64,000 nucleotides of DNA from Talpa occidentalis (Eukaryota; Chordata; Mammalia; Eulipotyphla; Talpidae), in the NCBI RefSeq assembly GCF_014898055.3, contig NW_023601754.1, forward strand, positions 50,833,013 through 50,897,012, written 5' to 3'. How positions within the stretch are numbered: the first letter of the stretch is position 1; each line of letters starts with the position of its first letter. The notes beneath the pieces are model-generated. The model saw only the letters and a program-made list of their open reading frames with translations. It did not search any database and was not told the DNA's origin. Below are positions 51,355 to 63,935 of this stretch, one piece after another. Position numbers and translations under genes: made by a program.

Positions 51355-51795
51355 TCCTGCGCTGCACGGGACGCGGAAGCGGGAGAAGCCTCCGCGTTGA
51401 GGTGCGCCAAGGGGAGCGGGAAGGCGCTGTTGGGGGAGTAGAGACGCCGTAGCTGCGCCTGTGCCTCGGAGATGCCGAAGGTTCAGGGGCGCTAAGCTGG
51501 AAACGGCGGGGCCAAGACCAATTCTGATAATCTCTTGTCACAGGTGCAAAGACTGCCGGAGGGGAGGCCGGTGCGCGCAGGGGGGGGCGCCCCAGCAGGT
51601 CCAGGGGCCCAGCTGCTGAGAGAAGGCGCCCCCCACTCCCCGCTCGGGGCCTCGACGGCCATGGGGCGGCCAGGTCACAGGCCTCTCGTTTTCATAGTTT
51701 GGTTCTTCCTTGGGCCTTACGTGGGTGTCACCCGGGGCTCGGGGCCAGGCACATCCTCAGTCTTCAGGTCGGACCCCGGAGTCTGTGCTGAACGC

Positions 51796-51845
51796 TCTGT
51801 CCGGGTGACGTGGCTGCATTTCGAGGACATTGCATGTTTCTGAAA
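51796..51845 (+). pseudogene. Candidate KRAB exon relic
   Basis: The plus strand reads RVT, then after about ten extra bases FEDIA and CF, then stop. TTTCGAGGACATTGC is close to the KRAB sequence of KZFP-D. It is upstream of psi-E on the same strand and could be its lost KRAB exon, but the match is short and could be chance. Confidence 0.25.
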
Positions 51846-52057
51846 CTGTGACTCCTGCGCTGAAGGGCTCGTGCTTACCTGCAAGGTCTCTGCACCGAGG
51901 CCCCCTGGTGCGCGTGCACATGCCCAAACCTTAAATCATACATATAAGTAAGGACCTTAATACTGACCAGTTGTCCTCTGCTAATGTGAGTCCAACTTAC
52001 ACTCTCACTAGTAGCATATTCGTGACCTTATCACACCTCTGAGTAGTGCTTTATTTA

Positions 52058-52300
52058 TTTTTTTTAAGATTTATTTATTTATGCATACAAGAGCTGGGAT
52101 GGGGGGGGCGTGCCGTGTGAGAGGACTCACCACAGACAGAGTGGGGAACAGAACAGGCAGATTGACTGAAGTACGCTGCTGAGGGTGTTGTAGATTAACT
52201 CAGGACATCATTTCCCCCTAACAAGGGGAGCAGCGAGTCAGTCAGGAGAGGTCTGCTGTGCCATGTGGTTTGATGCCCGGCCGGCCGGGAATCGAACTTG
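52058..52300 (-). mobile_element. tRNA-headed SINE, reverse, carrying a nested mini-LTR
   Basis: TTTTAAGATTTATTTATTTATGC to ATCGAACTTGTGCTGCAG, then diverged. The body is interrupted at GCTGAGGG by the 38-bp element at 52186-52223. Confidence 0.85.
52182..52227 (-). mobile_element. 38-bp internally deleted LTR with 4-bp target duplication
   Basis: On the minus strand, 52223-52186 reads TGTTAGGGGGAAATGATGTC and on to TACAACA. The first ~31 bases match the 5' end of the LTRs at 139 and 52369, and the last ~7 match their 3' end, so about 435 bp are missing. AGGG flanks it on both sides (52182-52185, 52224-52227). Removing the element and one AGGG restores the SINE consensus GCTGAGGGGAGCAG. Confidence 0.85.
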
Positions 52301-52368
52301 TGCTGCAGTGTGTGACACACTGGTCACAGCCAGTCCCTCTGACCAAGTGACTACAGATCAGACGTCCC

Positions 52369-52845
52369 TGTTAGGGGGAAAGGATGTCCTGCGCTAATCC
52401 CATACAGGCTTTGTGGACCCCACCCCCACTCCAGACCAAAGCCATCAAGACATTGGGAAAGACAAATCCCGTTACCACCAAAGGGAAGGTGGCTGGGACC
52501 TGAGGGTGGAGTTAAGCAGCCAGGTTGGGTATAAAAACCAAACACGTGGGCCTTGGGGGGCTGGCTGTCACTCGCCTCCTGGCTTCACTGCTCCTGGCTC
52601 GCGGCCAGCTCTCAGAGTGCCATTTTGGGATTCCTGATCGGCGGATCGGGTAGGAGTCATTTAAAACTTTGTCTCCCACTTTTCTCCCTGAGCTGCACAT
52701 TTCCTCATTTCCCCATCCCTTGTAAATAAACCTTTTATGAACCTTTCCCGTGTGCCTGCAGTAGAGCATTGATAAGTCCTTTTAAGTGCGCGGGTGAGGA
52801 CCCACAGTCAGGCACCCTGTTTTGTATCAGGGCAGCCCTATAACA
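52369..52845 (+). mobile_element. Solo LTR, class I endogenous retrovirus
   Basis: TGTTAGGGGGAAAGG to CCCTATAACA, 477 bp, with a TATA-like GTATAAAAACC near 52529 and AATAAA at 52725. Perfect 4-bp target duplication TCCC at 52365-52368 and 52846-52849. It is the same family as 139-611. Confidence 0.92.
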
Positions 52846-52849
52846 TCCC

Positions 52850-53470
52850 CACACCCTTTCCTTTGATTTCAGATGGCTCCAAACCCCAGGTGATTGTTTG
52901 TGCTTCCAACCACCTGACTATCAAAAATTCCCAGGACGCCCACCTCAGGTTCAGTTAATCTCCTGGAGCAGCTCACAGAACTCAGGCAGTCCCTTCCCTC
53001 ACTAGGTCAGTAAGGTCGCGGATGAGGAAGTCACAGGCCAACAGCCAGAAGGGAAAGAAGCCTAGGTGAGGGGTGGGGACTTCTGAGCCCCCCAGTGCTA
53101 GTTTCATTCATGGATTGTGTGCTCTCTGAAGCATGAAGAGTGGTAATGCCTGGACTACTCTCCTGCAGAATTCATTCTCCTAGTTCTCCCCCATGGTCTG
53201 CTGTGTACTGAGTTACTCTGAGAAAATGTTAGCTCCTCACCCCCATGTCTCATGTAGTTGCGCAGTTAGAGTCTTAGAAGGAAGACTTGTTTGTGCAGCA
53301 GAGGAAACCGGTGACTGCAGCTCTGGCTGGGTGTGGTCAGAGGGGTATGGCTCACATCATATCAGATATTGTTCAATCCCAGACTTGCTCCTCGGTGTGA
53401 CAGATGCGCATTTATGGTGGAGATGACAGCTTTTGTCAAGGTTTACTTTACCAGACTTTCTTGTGCTCAG
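52850..53470. other. Sequence 5' of psi-E
   Basis: No exon recognised. It ends in a pyrimidine-rich acceptor-like tract CTTTCTTGTGCTCAG at 53470. Confidence 0.4.
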
Positions 53471-54180
53471 GTTGCTGCTGTGGAGACTCCCTTTGAGCAG
53501 AGCGTGTCTGTAGGCGAGTCCCAGCCCAGCGCTCCCAAGGCAGCTCCTCTCAGAAGACTCACCCCTGTGAACTGTGTGCTCTGGACTTGAGAGACATTTT
53601 CCTCGTGACTGAGCTCCTGGGAACACAGCATGGGCAGCTCCTGTTGAGGTGGGGGGCATGTGCCAAGCAGTTTTCTTTCGGCATGAACGTGAATCATGAC
53701 CAGGAGCAGCACACGGAGGAGAAAGCCTGCAGGAGCAGCGTGGACTGGTCCTCGTTTGTGAAGAGCTACAGATTCTGTAAGTCAGAAAACGCCATTACCA
53801 GTAGGGTGGTTGAGAAAGACTTTCCAGCTGGCAAGTTACACCTCCAGCAACAGGCCACCCACCTGGGACAGAAGCCAAGGAAGACCATCCAGTATGCTAC
53901 GTTAGAAAGCCGTAAAAGTTCCAGCACCAGGAGAGCGCACACAAAAGCCTTCAACCCAAACAACACTCTTGTTCAGGACCAGGGTGTCCACGTTGGAAGA
54001 CAGACTTTTGTGTGCAGTGAATGTGGGAAAACGTTCAGGTACAAATCCTCCTTTGTTTTGCACCAGAGAGTCCACGCTGGAAAAAACCTTCGTGACTCTC
54101 ACGAAAGTGGAAAATCCTTCAGGCAAAACTCTACCCTCAGGAAACATAAAAAAATTCACAGTCAAGAAAGACAGCACGAG

Positions 54181-54460
54181 GGCCTCCCCGGTGGCGCAGC
54201 AGTTGAGCGCTGGGTTGCGAAGCTGCCCGCGGCCTCTGCGGCGCCGGTTCGATCCCCGGCTGCAGTGCGAGGGTCCCACATGGCGCGCAGACCTCTCCTG
54301 CCGCCCGCTGCTCCCCTCAGCAGTGTACTTCGGTCTTTCTGCCTATTCTGCTCCCTGCTCCGGCTCTGGTGAATTCTCTCACCCTCCCGCACTTCTGACT
54401 GTACCCAGTGCTTGTATAAATAAATAAATAAATAAATCTTTTAAAAAAAAAAAAAAAAAA
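54181..54460 (+). mobile_element. tRNA-headed SINE (G-type) in psi-E
   Basis: Perfect 15-bp target duplication GAAAGACAGCACGAG at 54166-54180 and 54461-54475. Confidence 0.96.
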
Positions 54461-54641
54461 GAAAGACAGCACGAGTGTAGCAAACGTGGGAAATCCCTTA
54501 GTCACGAGTCACAGTGGAGAAAACAACTGTGTGTGCAATGAGTGTGCAAAATCTTTAACCCTTAGCTCAAAAAGCACTCAGGCTAGAAGAGCTCAAACTC
54601 AAAAAAGGCCCTGTAAATGTAGCGACTATGGAAAATCTTTT

Positions 54642-55482
<841 letters not shown>

Positions 55483-55500
55483 TAAGAAAGTTCATTCTGG

Positions 55501-55945
<445 letters not shown>

Positions 55946-56760
55946 TGAGGACATAAACTAATTGTACATCAGCGAGTTCACACAGGAGAGCAGCCTTCCA
56001 TGTGCAGTCAGTGTGGGAAATATTTTATCTGTAAGTCCAGCCTCCGTTATCATCAGAGGTTGCCCACTGGCGAAAGGCCTTACGGGTGCCCTGTGTGTGG
56101 GAAATCCTTTACTTCTAGTTCCAGCCTCCGGTACCATCATAGAGTTCACACAGGGAAAAGGTCTTATGAGTGCAGTGAGTGTGGGATACCTTTTTCTTCC
56201 AGTTCTAGCTTCTGTTTACATCAGCCAGTTCATAAAGGAGATAGACCTTACGATTGCAGTGAATGTGCGAAATCCTTTAAGAAGAGATGCCACGTAATTA
56301 AACACCAGAAAGTTCACACTGGAGAAAGACCATGCCAGTGCAGGGATTGTGGGAAATCTTTTACACAAAAATCAAATCTTTCAACCCACCAGAGATTTCA
56401 TAAGGATAATTCTTATGAATGCAGAGAATGTGGCAAATCTTTATCTGGTAGTTCCAGTGTCTATTATCATCAGAGAACTCACAAAGGAGATAGGCCTCAT
56501 GAGTGCAATGTTGTGGGAAGTCTTTTTGCTTTGGTACCCAACTTCGATGTTATCAGGGAGTTCACTGGAGAAAGGTCTTATGAGTGCAGTGAATGTGGGA
56601 AAGGCTTTATGCAAAATTCTTACCTCTTGAAACACCAGAGAATACATAATAGAGAAAAATCTTAGGAATGCAGTGAGTGTGCAAACTAGTCTACTGGTCC
56701 TTCTGCCTGCCTTTACCACCAGAGTTCACATAAGGAAAAGGCATTAAGAATGCAATGTGG

Positions 56761-57051
56761 GGACTCCCCAGTGGCGCAGCGGTTGAGCACTGGGTTGCGA
56801 AGCTGCCTGCACCCTCTGCAGCACCGGTTCGATCCCCGGCTGCTCCCCGGCCACCGGAGGAGGGTCCTGCATGGCGCGCAGACCTCTCCTGCCGCCCGCT
56901 GCTCCCCTCAGCAGTGTCCTTCCGTCCTTCTGCCTGCTCTGCTCCCCGCTCTGGCTCTGGTGAATTCGCTCACCCTCCCGCGCTTCTGACTGTACCCAGT
57001 GCTTGTATGTATAAATAAATAAATAAATCTTTAAAAAAAAAAAAAAAAAAA
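56761..57051 (+). mobile_element. tRNA-headed SINE (G-type), first of a serial pair
   Basis: AAGAATGCAATGTGG precedes it (56746-56760) and follows it (57052-57066). Confidence 0.95.
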
Positions 57052-57066
57052 AAGAATGCAATGTGG

Positions 57067-57350
57067 GGGCATCCCCGGTGGCGCAGCCTTTGAGCGCTGG
57101 GTTGCGAAGCTGCCCGCAGCCTCTGCAGCGCAGGTTCGATCCCTGGCTGCTCCCCAGCAACCAGAGGAGGGTCCCACATGGCGTGCAGACCTCTTCTGTG
57201 GCCCGCTGCTCCCCTCAGCAGTGTGCTTCGGTCCTTCTGCCTGCTCTGCTCCCCGCTCTGGCTCTGGTGAATTCTCTCACCCTCCCGCGCTTCTGACTGT
57301 ACCCAGTGCTTGTATAAATAAATAAATAAATAAATAAATCTTTAAAAAAA
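57067..57350 (+). mobile_element. tRNA-headed SINE (G-type), second of a serial pair
   Basis: Starts in the target duplication of the previous SINE and is followed by a third AATGCAATGTGG at 57351-57362. Confidence 0.95.
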
Positions 57351-57732
57351 AATGCAATGTGGGAAAATTTTTATTGCTTGTTACAAATTCTCATTAAGGA
57401 GTTCACACAGAAGGGCCTCTTGAGTGCAGTGAAGGAAATTCTTTACCCCAAATGCTTGCTTTTTACTACTTCAGAAAGTCCATCCAACACCCTCCCACAG
57501 GTGTTTATTGAACATTCATAGACTTGCAGGTGGGCTCAGGAAGACCACAGAGTGTTGAGTTGGCAACATCACTAAACGGGACAGCTCGTAAACAGCTTGA
57601 CACCTTTAGAAAAGTGAAAAAAAATATAAGAGTGGAAACAAGCACAGCTCTTCACTGTGTGTTATCAAGACCCTCGTCACTAAGTTCACTGACACTTGTA
57701 GCTGGTGACAGGGACCCTGGGTTTTCAGGTAT

Positions 57733-58012
57733 ACCTTTTTTTTTTTTTTTAAAGATTTATTTATTTATACAAGAGCAGGGGTCCAGGCCAGAGGTGCCAG
57801 AGGGTGAGAGGATTCACCAGAGACAGAGCCGGGAGCAGAACAGACAGATGGACTGAAGGCACTGCTGAGGGGAGCAGCGGACGAGACAAGAGAGGTCTAC
57901 CGCACCATGTGGGACTCTCCCTGGACGGCCGGGAATTGAACCAGTGCTGCATAGGTTGTGGACAGCTTCATAGTGCATCGCTCTACCAGCTGTGCCAATG
58001 GGGAGGCCCCTC
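57733..58012 (-). mobile_element. tRNA-headed SINE, reverse
   Basis: T-run and AAAGATTTATTTATTTATAC to GTGCCAATGGGGAGGCCCC. TCAGGTATA before and TCAGGTGTAT after mark the aged target duplication. Confidence 0.88.
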
Positions 58013-58277
58013 AGGTGTATCTTGACTTGCGATGAGTATTGGCATTTCCACCTCATGTAGGACACACTTCAGCAGAGGCTCAGAAGACAAGGCCTGGATG
58101 CCGCTGGACAGGTGCTAAGGGCTCAGGGACATTGAGTGGCTCGGGAGTCACCTGCACAGCATGATGACCTGCGTTCCTGATTGCAGTGAGAGCACAGGTC
58201 TGCGATCATTTTGGCTTAGGAGATACCGACCCAACACTCTGGAATGAAGATGAGGAGGGGGTGCTTACAGGGATTCT

Positions 58278-58566
58278 TTTTTTTTTTTTTTTTTTTTAGA
58301 GGCATGTTTTATTTATTTGTTTGTTTGTTTGTTTTGTTTATACATGCACTGGGTACAGTCAGAAGCGCGGGAGGGCGAGAGAATTCACCAGAGCCAGAGC
58401 GGGGAGCAGAGCAGGCAGAAGGATGGAAGGACACTGCTGAGGGGAGCAGCGGGCGGCAGGAGAGGTCTGCGCGCCATGTGGGACCCTCCTCCGGTGGCCG
58501 GGGAGCAGCCGGGGAGCAGCCGGGGAGCAGCCGGGGATCGAACCGGCGCCGCAGAGGTCGCCGGCA
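58278..58566 (-). mobile_element. tRNA-headed SINE, reverse, 5'-truncated, with 11-bp triplication
   Basis: Ends within the head at GCAGAGGTCGCCGGC. AGGGATTCTT flanks it. The unit CCGGGGAGCAG occurs three times in tandem (58498-58530) where other copies have one. Confidence 0.92.
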
Positions 58567-58754
58567 AGGGATTCTTCATTTATCACGGCCCCTCTGAATT
58601 CCTTTGTTCTGGGACTTAGGCATGTGTGTTACCATGACACTTCACTTTCTGCTTTTTGTTTTTGAGTAAATCCATTTTCGTGGTGAAATAATTGGCTGCT
58701 TATTTTTTTTCGGGCTTGGTTTGGTGGTGTTGCCTCTGCTCAAATCACTACATT

Positions 58755-58785
58755 TGCTCAACCGCTGCGCCACCGGGGAGGCCCT
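58755..58785 (-). mobile_element. Isolated 5' tip of a SINE
   Basis: CTCAACCGCTGCGCCACCGG then GGAGGCCC is the consensus 5' end of the G-type SINE without the rest of the element. Confidence 0.75.
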
Positions 58786-58862
58786 AGGAGAAAAGTTTTC
58801 TACCAAGTAAAGGACTCCTTTGTCCAAACCCTGTCCATGGAGAGCTATAAGAAAGAATTGAA

Positions 58863-59130
58863 GGGCCTCCCCAGTGGTGCAGCAGGTTGAATGCAGCGCT
58901 ATGAAGCTGTCTGCAGCCTCTGCAGCACAGGTTCGAGTCCCGGCCAGGGAGCTACCCACATGGCACGGCAGACCTCTCCTGTCTCCCCACTGCTCCCCTC
59001 AGCAGTGTATTTCAGTCAGTCTGCCTGTTCTGCTCCCTCCTCTGTCTCTGGTGAATCCTCTCACCCTCCCACGCCTCTGGCCTGTACCCCAGCTCAATAA
59101 ACAAACTAAATTTTTTTTTCTATAAAAAAA
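58863..59130 (+). mobile_element. tRNA-headed SINE (intermediate type)
   Basis: Head GGGCCTCCCCAGTGGTGCAGCAGG, body, and an altered short tail CAATAAACAAAC. Confidence 0.86.
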
Positions 59131-59784
59131 AAGAAATGCAGAGGAACGGTTTCTAATGGACACTCTTTATGTGCTGTACACTGGACGTCCAGCAAGTTAA
59201 TGTCCAAATCACCGGGATCCGCAGCCTTCTATTGGCAAGCTCACCCGTGGAGACTTAAAGCTGTCTAGGAACATGTTGCTTTTGCTTGGAGCTGTTTTTT
59301 AGTAGAGATGCATATACTGTTGTTATTACAGTTATTACCTTAAAAGGAGACCACTAGGCACATGCCTCCAATGCCAAATAAGCAAAGGATAGTCTGAGGG
59401 CAGAATAAATTACTGTAAATACCTCAAAGGTAAGAACAACCAGCCAACTGTCAATGCATTTTCCCCAATAAGGCAGCCCCTTAAGCTATAGACAGTCAGA
59501 GAATTCTTTTACTTTGCTCCCCTTATTGCTTCCCCAAGTCTTTTCAGGTTTGGTTTGATTCTGCTGGTTGGAATTGAGGTTTATATTCTTCAAAATTTTA
59601 ATGTATCTCACTTACCTCTCCTGCCCCAGCACCCCCAATACCTCACCTTTAAACAAGTCAAGAAGCCTGAACTAAAAACCCAAAGGGCTCTGATTTAGGA
59701 GGCCATCCTTAAATTTCAGTAGGATGTTACAACCTATTCAGTCCCCCCCCCATTTTTTTTGGTGCCTTGTTTCCATTGCATCTA
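59131..59784. other. Intergenic sequence
   Basis: No gene recognised. Confidence 0.4.
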
Positions 59785-60048
59785 CCATTTTTTTTTTAAA
59801 AAAAAGATATTGCATAGAATAGCTGGGTGCAGGCCAGAGGTGCAGGATGTAAGAGGATTCCTCAGAGACAGAGTGGGGAGCAGAGCAGGCGAATACACTG
59901 AAATCCACTGCTGAAGGGAGCAGTGGGGAGACAGGAGGGGTCTGCTGCGCCCTGTGGGTAGCTCCCTGGCCTGGGATGGAACTCAGGCTGAGTGGCTGGC
60001 CGTAGCTTGATAGCTCTGAGATTTAACCCCTGTGCCAGAGGGAGGCCC
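59785..60048 (-). mobile_element. tRNA-headed SINE, reverse (older)
   Basis: Diverged copy from AAAAAAGATATTGC to CCTGTGCCAGAGGGAGGCCC. Confidence 0.78.
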
Positions 60049-61046
60049 TGATTTAAATAGCTTTGAAAAGAGCATGGAACGGAGTTCCTGCTGAAACAAC
60101 CCTTCCCTTGGAGAGCAATTGTGAAAACCATGCACCAGCCCCGTGAAAGTCCCTTCGTTTAATTGTGCCCTATTGCGGAGGGTTTGTGATTTGCCACTTG
60201 GGCTGTTAGCTGGACTGTTGACTCAAGACACGATTCTGTGAAATATTCCTATAAATTGTAATTTCCACAATGAACCGGTGCTGAACACATTACCCATCAG
60301 CGTAAGTCTTTGAGCACAACGTGCGGCAAATGGGCACCGCACACAGCTCTGCGGACACCTGTCAGAGTCTCAGGAAGGAGCAGAGTACACGGAGGCCGCG
60401 CCGTCTGGGCGGCGTGTTGCTCGCTCCGCGGCGCAGTGCAGGGGCGAGAGGCGGTCCCGGCTTCCCGCCTTCAGCGCTGGGTCTGCGTGGGGGCGTCGCC
60501 GGTGGTCACGTGCAGGTGGACGGACAGGCCCAGGCCGCCCCTCCCGGGCAGGACGCGGTCTCCCGCGGGGACTGACGGCCCAGGAGCCCGGGGCGCCGGC
60601 GTTTACAGGGCCCCGGCCTTCGGGGACGCGTCCAGGAGGCTATCCGGTGCGAGCAGCCTGAGTCCAGGCGCGTCCCGTCCCGTCCACGGTCCAGCCCGGG
60701 AGGCCGCCCGCGAGGCGGGGGCGTCGGCCCGCTGAGCCGCCCCGCCCTAGGGGACCTTTGCTTGGCCCCGGCCCCAGCCGGCCGCGCCCCCGGGGCGGGT
60801 CTCGCCGCTCCTCGCGCCGGGCGCGGGCTCGGGCGTCGCTGCGGCAACGGAAAGGACACCCCGTTGCCGGTGCGTGCGCGGGGCGCCCGGGGAGGGGTCG
60901 GCACGTCGCTTTCACGTTGGTTATCGCCGGTTCTGCCCGCGGCCCGGCCCGCCGCCCCCGGCCGACCACCCACTCGACGCCCCTTCCGGCTGCTTTCCCG
61001 GCCGCTGCCGCCGGAGCCCAGGGCCGCCGGACCGCGGGGCGCGCGG
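60049..61046. other. Intergenic, entering the KZFP-F CpG island
   Basis: CpG-rich from about 60.39 kb. Long open frames on both strands reflect GC content and have no domain. Confidence 0.4.
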
Positions 61047-61134
61047 ACTACATCACCCAGCAGCTCCTGCGCGGGCGCAGCCAATGAGCGCCCGGGACGC
61101 GCGCTTCCGGCGCTCGGCGGGGCGGGACTTCCGG
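61047..61134 (+). promoter_or_regulatory. KZFP-F promoter module
   Basis: Plus strand: ACTACATCACCCAG at 61047-61060, CCAAT box AGCCAATGAGCG at 61079-61090, GGGGCGGGACTTCCGG (GC box and ETS site) at 61119-61134, then a YY1-like GGCGGTCATTTTGG near 61147. The order is the same as in A to D on the other strand. Confidence 0.8.
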
Positions 61135-61325
61135 CGTCCTCCTCGTGGCGGTCATTTTGGCTTCTGTGGAAATAGTTACAGCGGCCGCCACTCGGGACCC
61201 CGCGTCGGAGCCGGGCGGCCGGGCCGAGCGGGCGGGAGGCCCCCCGCGCGGAGGCGGCCGGAAGGTGCCGACGCCGCCGGTGCCGCGCCGCGCCGAGGAC
61301 CCCCGTCCGCGCCCCGCACGGCCCG

Positions 61326-61358
61326 ATGGCGGCGGCCGCGCCGAGGGCCCGGGCTGAG
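61326..61358 (+). CDS. KZFP-F, first coding exon
   Basis: ATG at 61326 encodes MAAAAPRARAE up to donor GTACAG. It is in phase with the KRAB exon at 62689. Confidence 0.9.
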
Positions 61359-62688
61359 GTACAGGCGCGCCCGCTCCCGCCTCCCGCGCCCGGCGTCGGG
61401 GCCTGGGGTGGGTGCAGGGCTGGGGCGCCCGCGCGGGCCGGGCGGGGGCGGGGACGGGGGAGGGAGGGGCGGGCGCGCCGGCCGGCCGGGGCGGGGCCGA
61501 GGGGCGGGGCGGGCTTGAGCCGCCTGGCGGTCTGAGGCGGCGGAACCCCGAGTGCGGCCGTCGGGGCAAACGGCCGGGCCGGCCCTCCGGGGAGGTGCGG
61601 ATGGGTCGGAGCTTTTCGCAGGCCGTGACCTCGGGTGACCCCCGTCGCGCCGTGGGGCGCACGTGGAGGGGTGCAGTGCGGTGGGCGGCAGCTCTGCAGC
61701 AGGCCGGCGAGACCGGGTGCTCCCGAGCGGGGGTGCTGGTGCTCAGCGCTGGCGGGCTCGGGGCTCCCCAACGCCCGCCCAGGGGCGCGGTGATCGCAGG
61801 TGCCCGCAGCTCGCGGGGTGATGAACGTGTCGGAGGAGGCCCGGCAGGAGCCGAGACCAGGTTCCGGTGACCGGGGCTGGAGCCGGGGTGATCTTTTGGG
61901 GTGTGTCTCTCCCGCTTGTGATGAAAGTGCAGGGAAAACACCTTTTGTGATGCGCTCTGGCATGGACGCGTTTAAGGCTCCGCGTTTAAGGCTCCGTCTT
62001 AGAAAAGTTGAGGGGAGGTGGGTGGTTGCAGCTCCTAATGGGCAGCGAGGGCTGCACAGACATAGAAGAGGGTCCTGGGCACCTGAACCTGGTGCCCGGC
62101 CTCGAGCCAGGATTGGGGGCAGGTCGGCTGTACTTCTGAGGAGTCCTGAGGCTGTAGCTGGCGGGGTGATCCCTCAGAGGACTGGGCCCTCTGGATCCTG
62201 AGCGTGTGGGTCTCAGTGCAGATTGCCGGGTGCCAACTGCCTTACAGAGCTGGGGGTGCCTGTGTGGTAGAGCGGAAGTGGTCACGTGGTGCAAACGTGG
62301 GGTGGACGGTGTGAGCCCAGTGGGTTCCGTAGAGCAATGTACTTACACGTCCCTGGGAGAGTGAGCTGGGACCATCATCTGTAGTTGGAGTCCTGCGGAT
62401 GAAGTCTGAGCCTGTGTTTGGCTGTGACTTGGGGGCGCCCTGGGGGGTTCTTTGTCATGGAGGGTGGGATCCTGCAGGCCAGGCCCGCCAGCTTAGATGG
62501 CACCAGTTTCCCCTTTCTTGTGAGGGTTGTGCACTGCCTGTGCAGTGACTCAGGCGCTGGTGGCCCCACGGTTGGTGTTTGCTGAGGTGGGGCGTTCTGG
62601 TGGGGTGTTAGCTGGGTCTTGACGTTGTGGGCGGATGGACAGTGGCTGCTGAGACAGAATGTGGGTTTCTTTGCTCTGCATCGTACAG
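61359..62688. other. KZFP-F first intron
   Basis: GC-rich at the 5' end, with no further exon. It ends in acceptor TCGTACAG. Confidence 0.5.
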
Positions 62689-62815
62689 GAGAGCATGATG
62701 TTTCAAGACGTGGCCGTGTACTTCTCCCGGGAGGAGTGGGGCCTCCTGGATCAGTCCGAGAGACACCTGTACCTCGATGTGATGCTGGACAACTTTGAAC
62801 TCGTGTCTTCACTGG
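62689..62815 (+). CDS. KZFP-F, KRAB-A exon (gene continues beyond window)
   Basis: 127-bp exon, acceptor CGTACAG, donor GTAAG. It encodes [17 protein letters not shown]...LYLDVMLDN...SSLG. DV and EEW are kept; MLE is MLD. No finger exon is found before the window ends at 64000, so the gene is partial here. Confidence 0.92.
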
Positions 62816-63303
62816 GTAAGACTTTCACGCCCATGTCCTGCTCACATGTGGACTGTGCCCACTGCTGGCTTCCCCCGCTCCTGGGGTTTTGCTCTCCACT
62901 CCCTGCTTCCTGCAACCCTGACACCCAATTACTGAACACCCAAGCTGGGGAGTATCTGACTCCTGTAAGTTTGGGGCTTATTTTCCTCAGCATAGTGTCC
63001 TCCAGGTTCCCCCATTACCACGGTCCTTACACTGAGGTGATGGATTCCCCCTTGCTGTCCCTCTTCCTGGCTGGGTCAGATCCATGGGGTTTCTGTCCCC
63101 CACATTTTGACCATTTCCTTTCGCTGGCATTTCCGCTTGCCTGGCCATGCCACGAATGGGGAGCTTTGTCATGATCACTCACTGGACTATGGGCTACTTT
63201 TCAAAATAATCCTGTAAAGTAATTTTTGAAGTGTTCAGATCATTTTCTTACTCCCCCCACTGCTATTGAACTATAAATTGAAAAATAAAATTGTGTGTAT
63301 TTA
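62816..63303 (+). other. KZFP-F second intron
   Basis: Intronic. Reading through the donor gives an open frame without a domain. Confidence 0.45.
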
Positions 63304-63560
63304 AGGCCTCCTTGGTGGCCTAGGGGTTGAGTCTCAGCGCTGTCACCACTGTGGCCTGAATTTGATCCCCAGCCAGAGAGCTGACCCACATGGCACAGCA
63401 GACCTCTCCTATCTCGCCCGTAGCTCCCCTCAGCCTATTCTGCTCCCCACTTTGTCTCTGGTGAATTTCTCACCTCCCACCCCTGCCCCACCCCACCCCC
63501 CACACCTCTGGCCTGTACTCCAGTTCTTATATGCAAAAAATAAAGAAAAATAAATCTTTA
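63304..63560 (+). mobile_element. tRNA-headed SINE (T-type)
   Basis: GGCCTCCTTGGTGGCCTAGGGG to AAAAATAAATC, with part of the middle body missing. Confidence 0.82.
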
Positions 63561-63670
63561 AAATATAAATTCATGGATATTTGAAATGTATAGCACCATT
63601 GGATATTTACATTATGAGATAGTTACTATAATGAAAATAAATGAGTCTATAGACCTGACATAACCTTTGC

Positions 63671-63935
63671 CTTTTTTTTTTTTTTTAAAGATTTATTTTC
63701 ATTTATACAAGAGCTGGGGTACAGGTCAGAGGCGGGAGCATGACAGAATTCACCAGAGACAGAGCGGGGAGCAGAATGGGCAGACGGACTGAGGACACTG
63801 CTGAGGGCGAGGCGGGAGAGGTCTTCCAAGCCATGTGGGTTTCTCCCCGGCCAGCCGGAAATCGAACCCATGCTGAAGAGGCTGCGGGCAGCTTCACAGC
63901 GTGGCGCTCAACCCGCTGCACCACCGGGGAGACCC
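63671..63935 (-). mobile_element. tRNA-headed SINE, reverse
   Basis: T-run and AAAGATTTATTTTCATTTATAC to TGCACCACCGGGGAGACCC. Confidence 0.87.

Noticed and set aside
60506..61963. 485-residue open frame on the minus strand opposite KZFP-F exon 1
   Set aside because: Low-complexity translation of a CpG island antisense to a conserved exon, with no homologous frame at the other promoters.
62689..63174. KRAB-F open frame running on to 63174
   Set aside because: The exon ends at the GTAAG donor at 62816, as in all siblings. The rest is intron.
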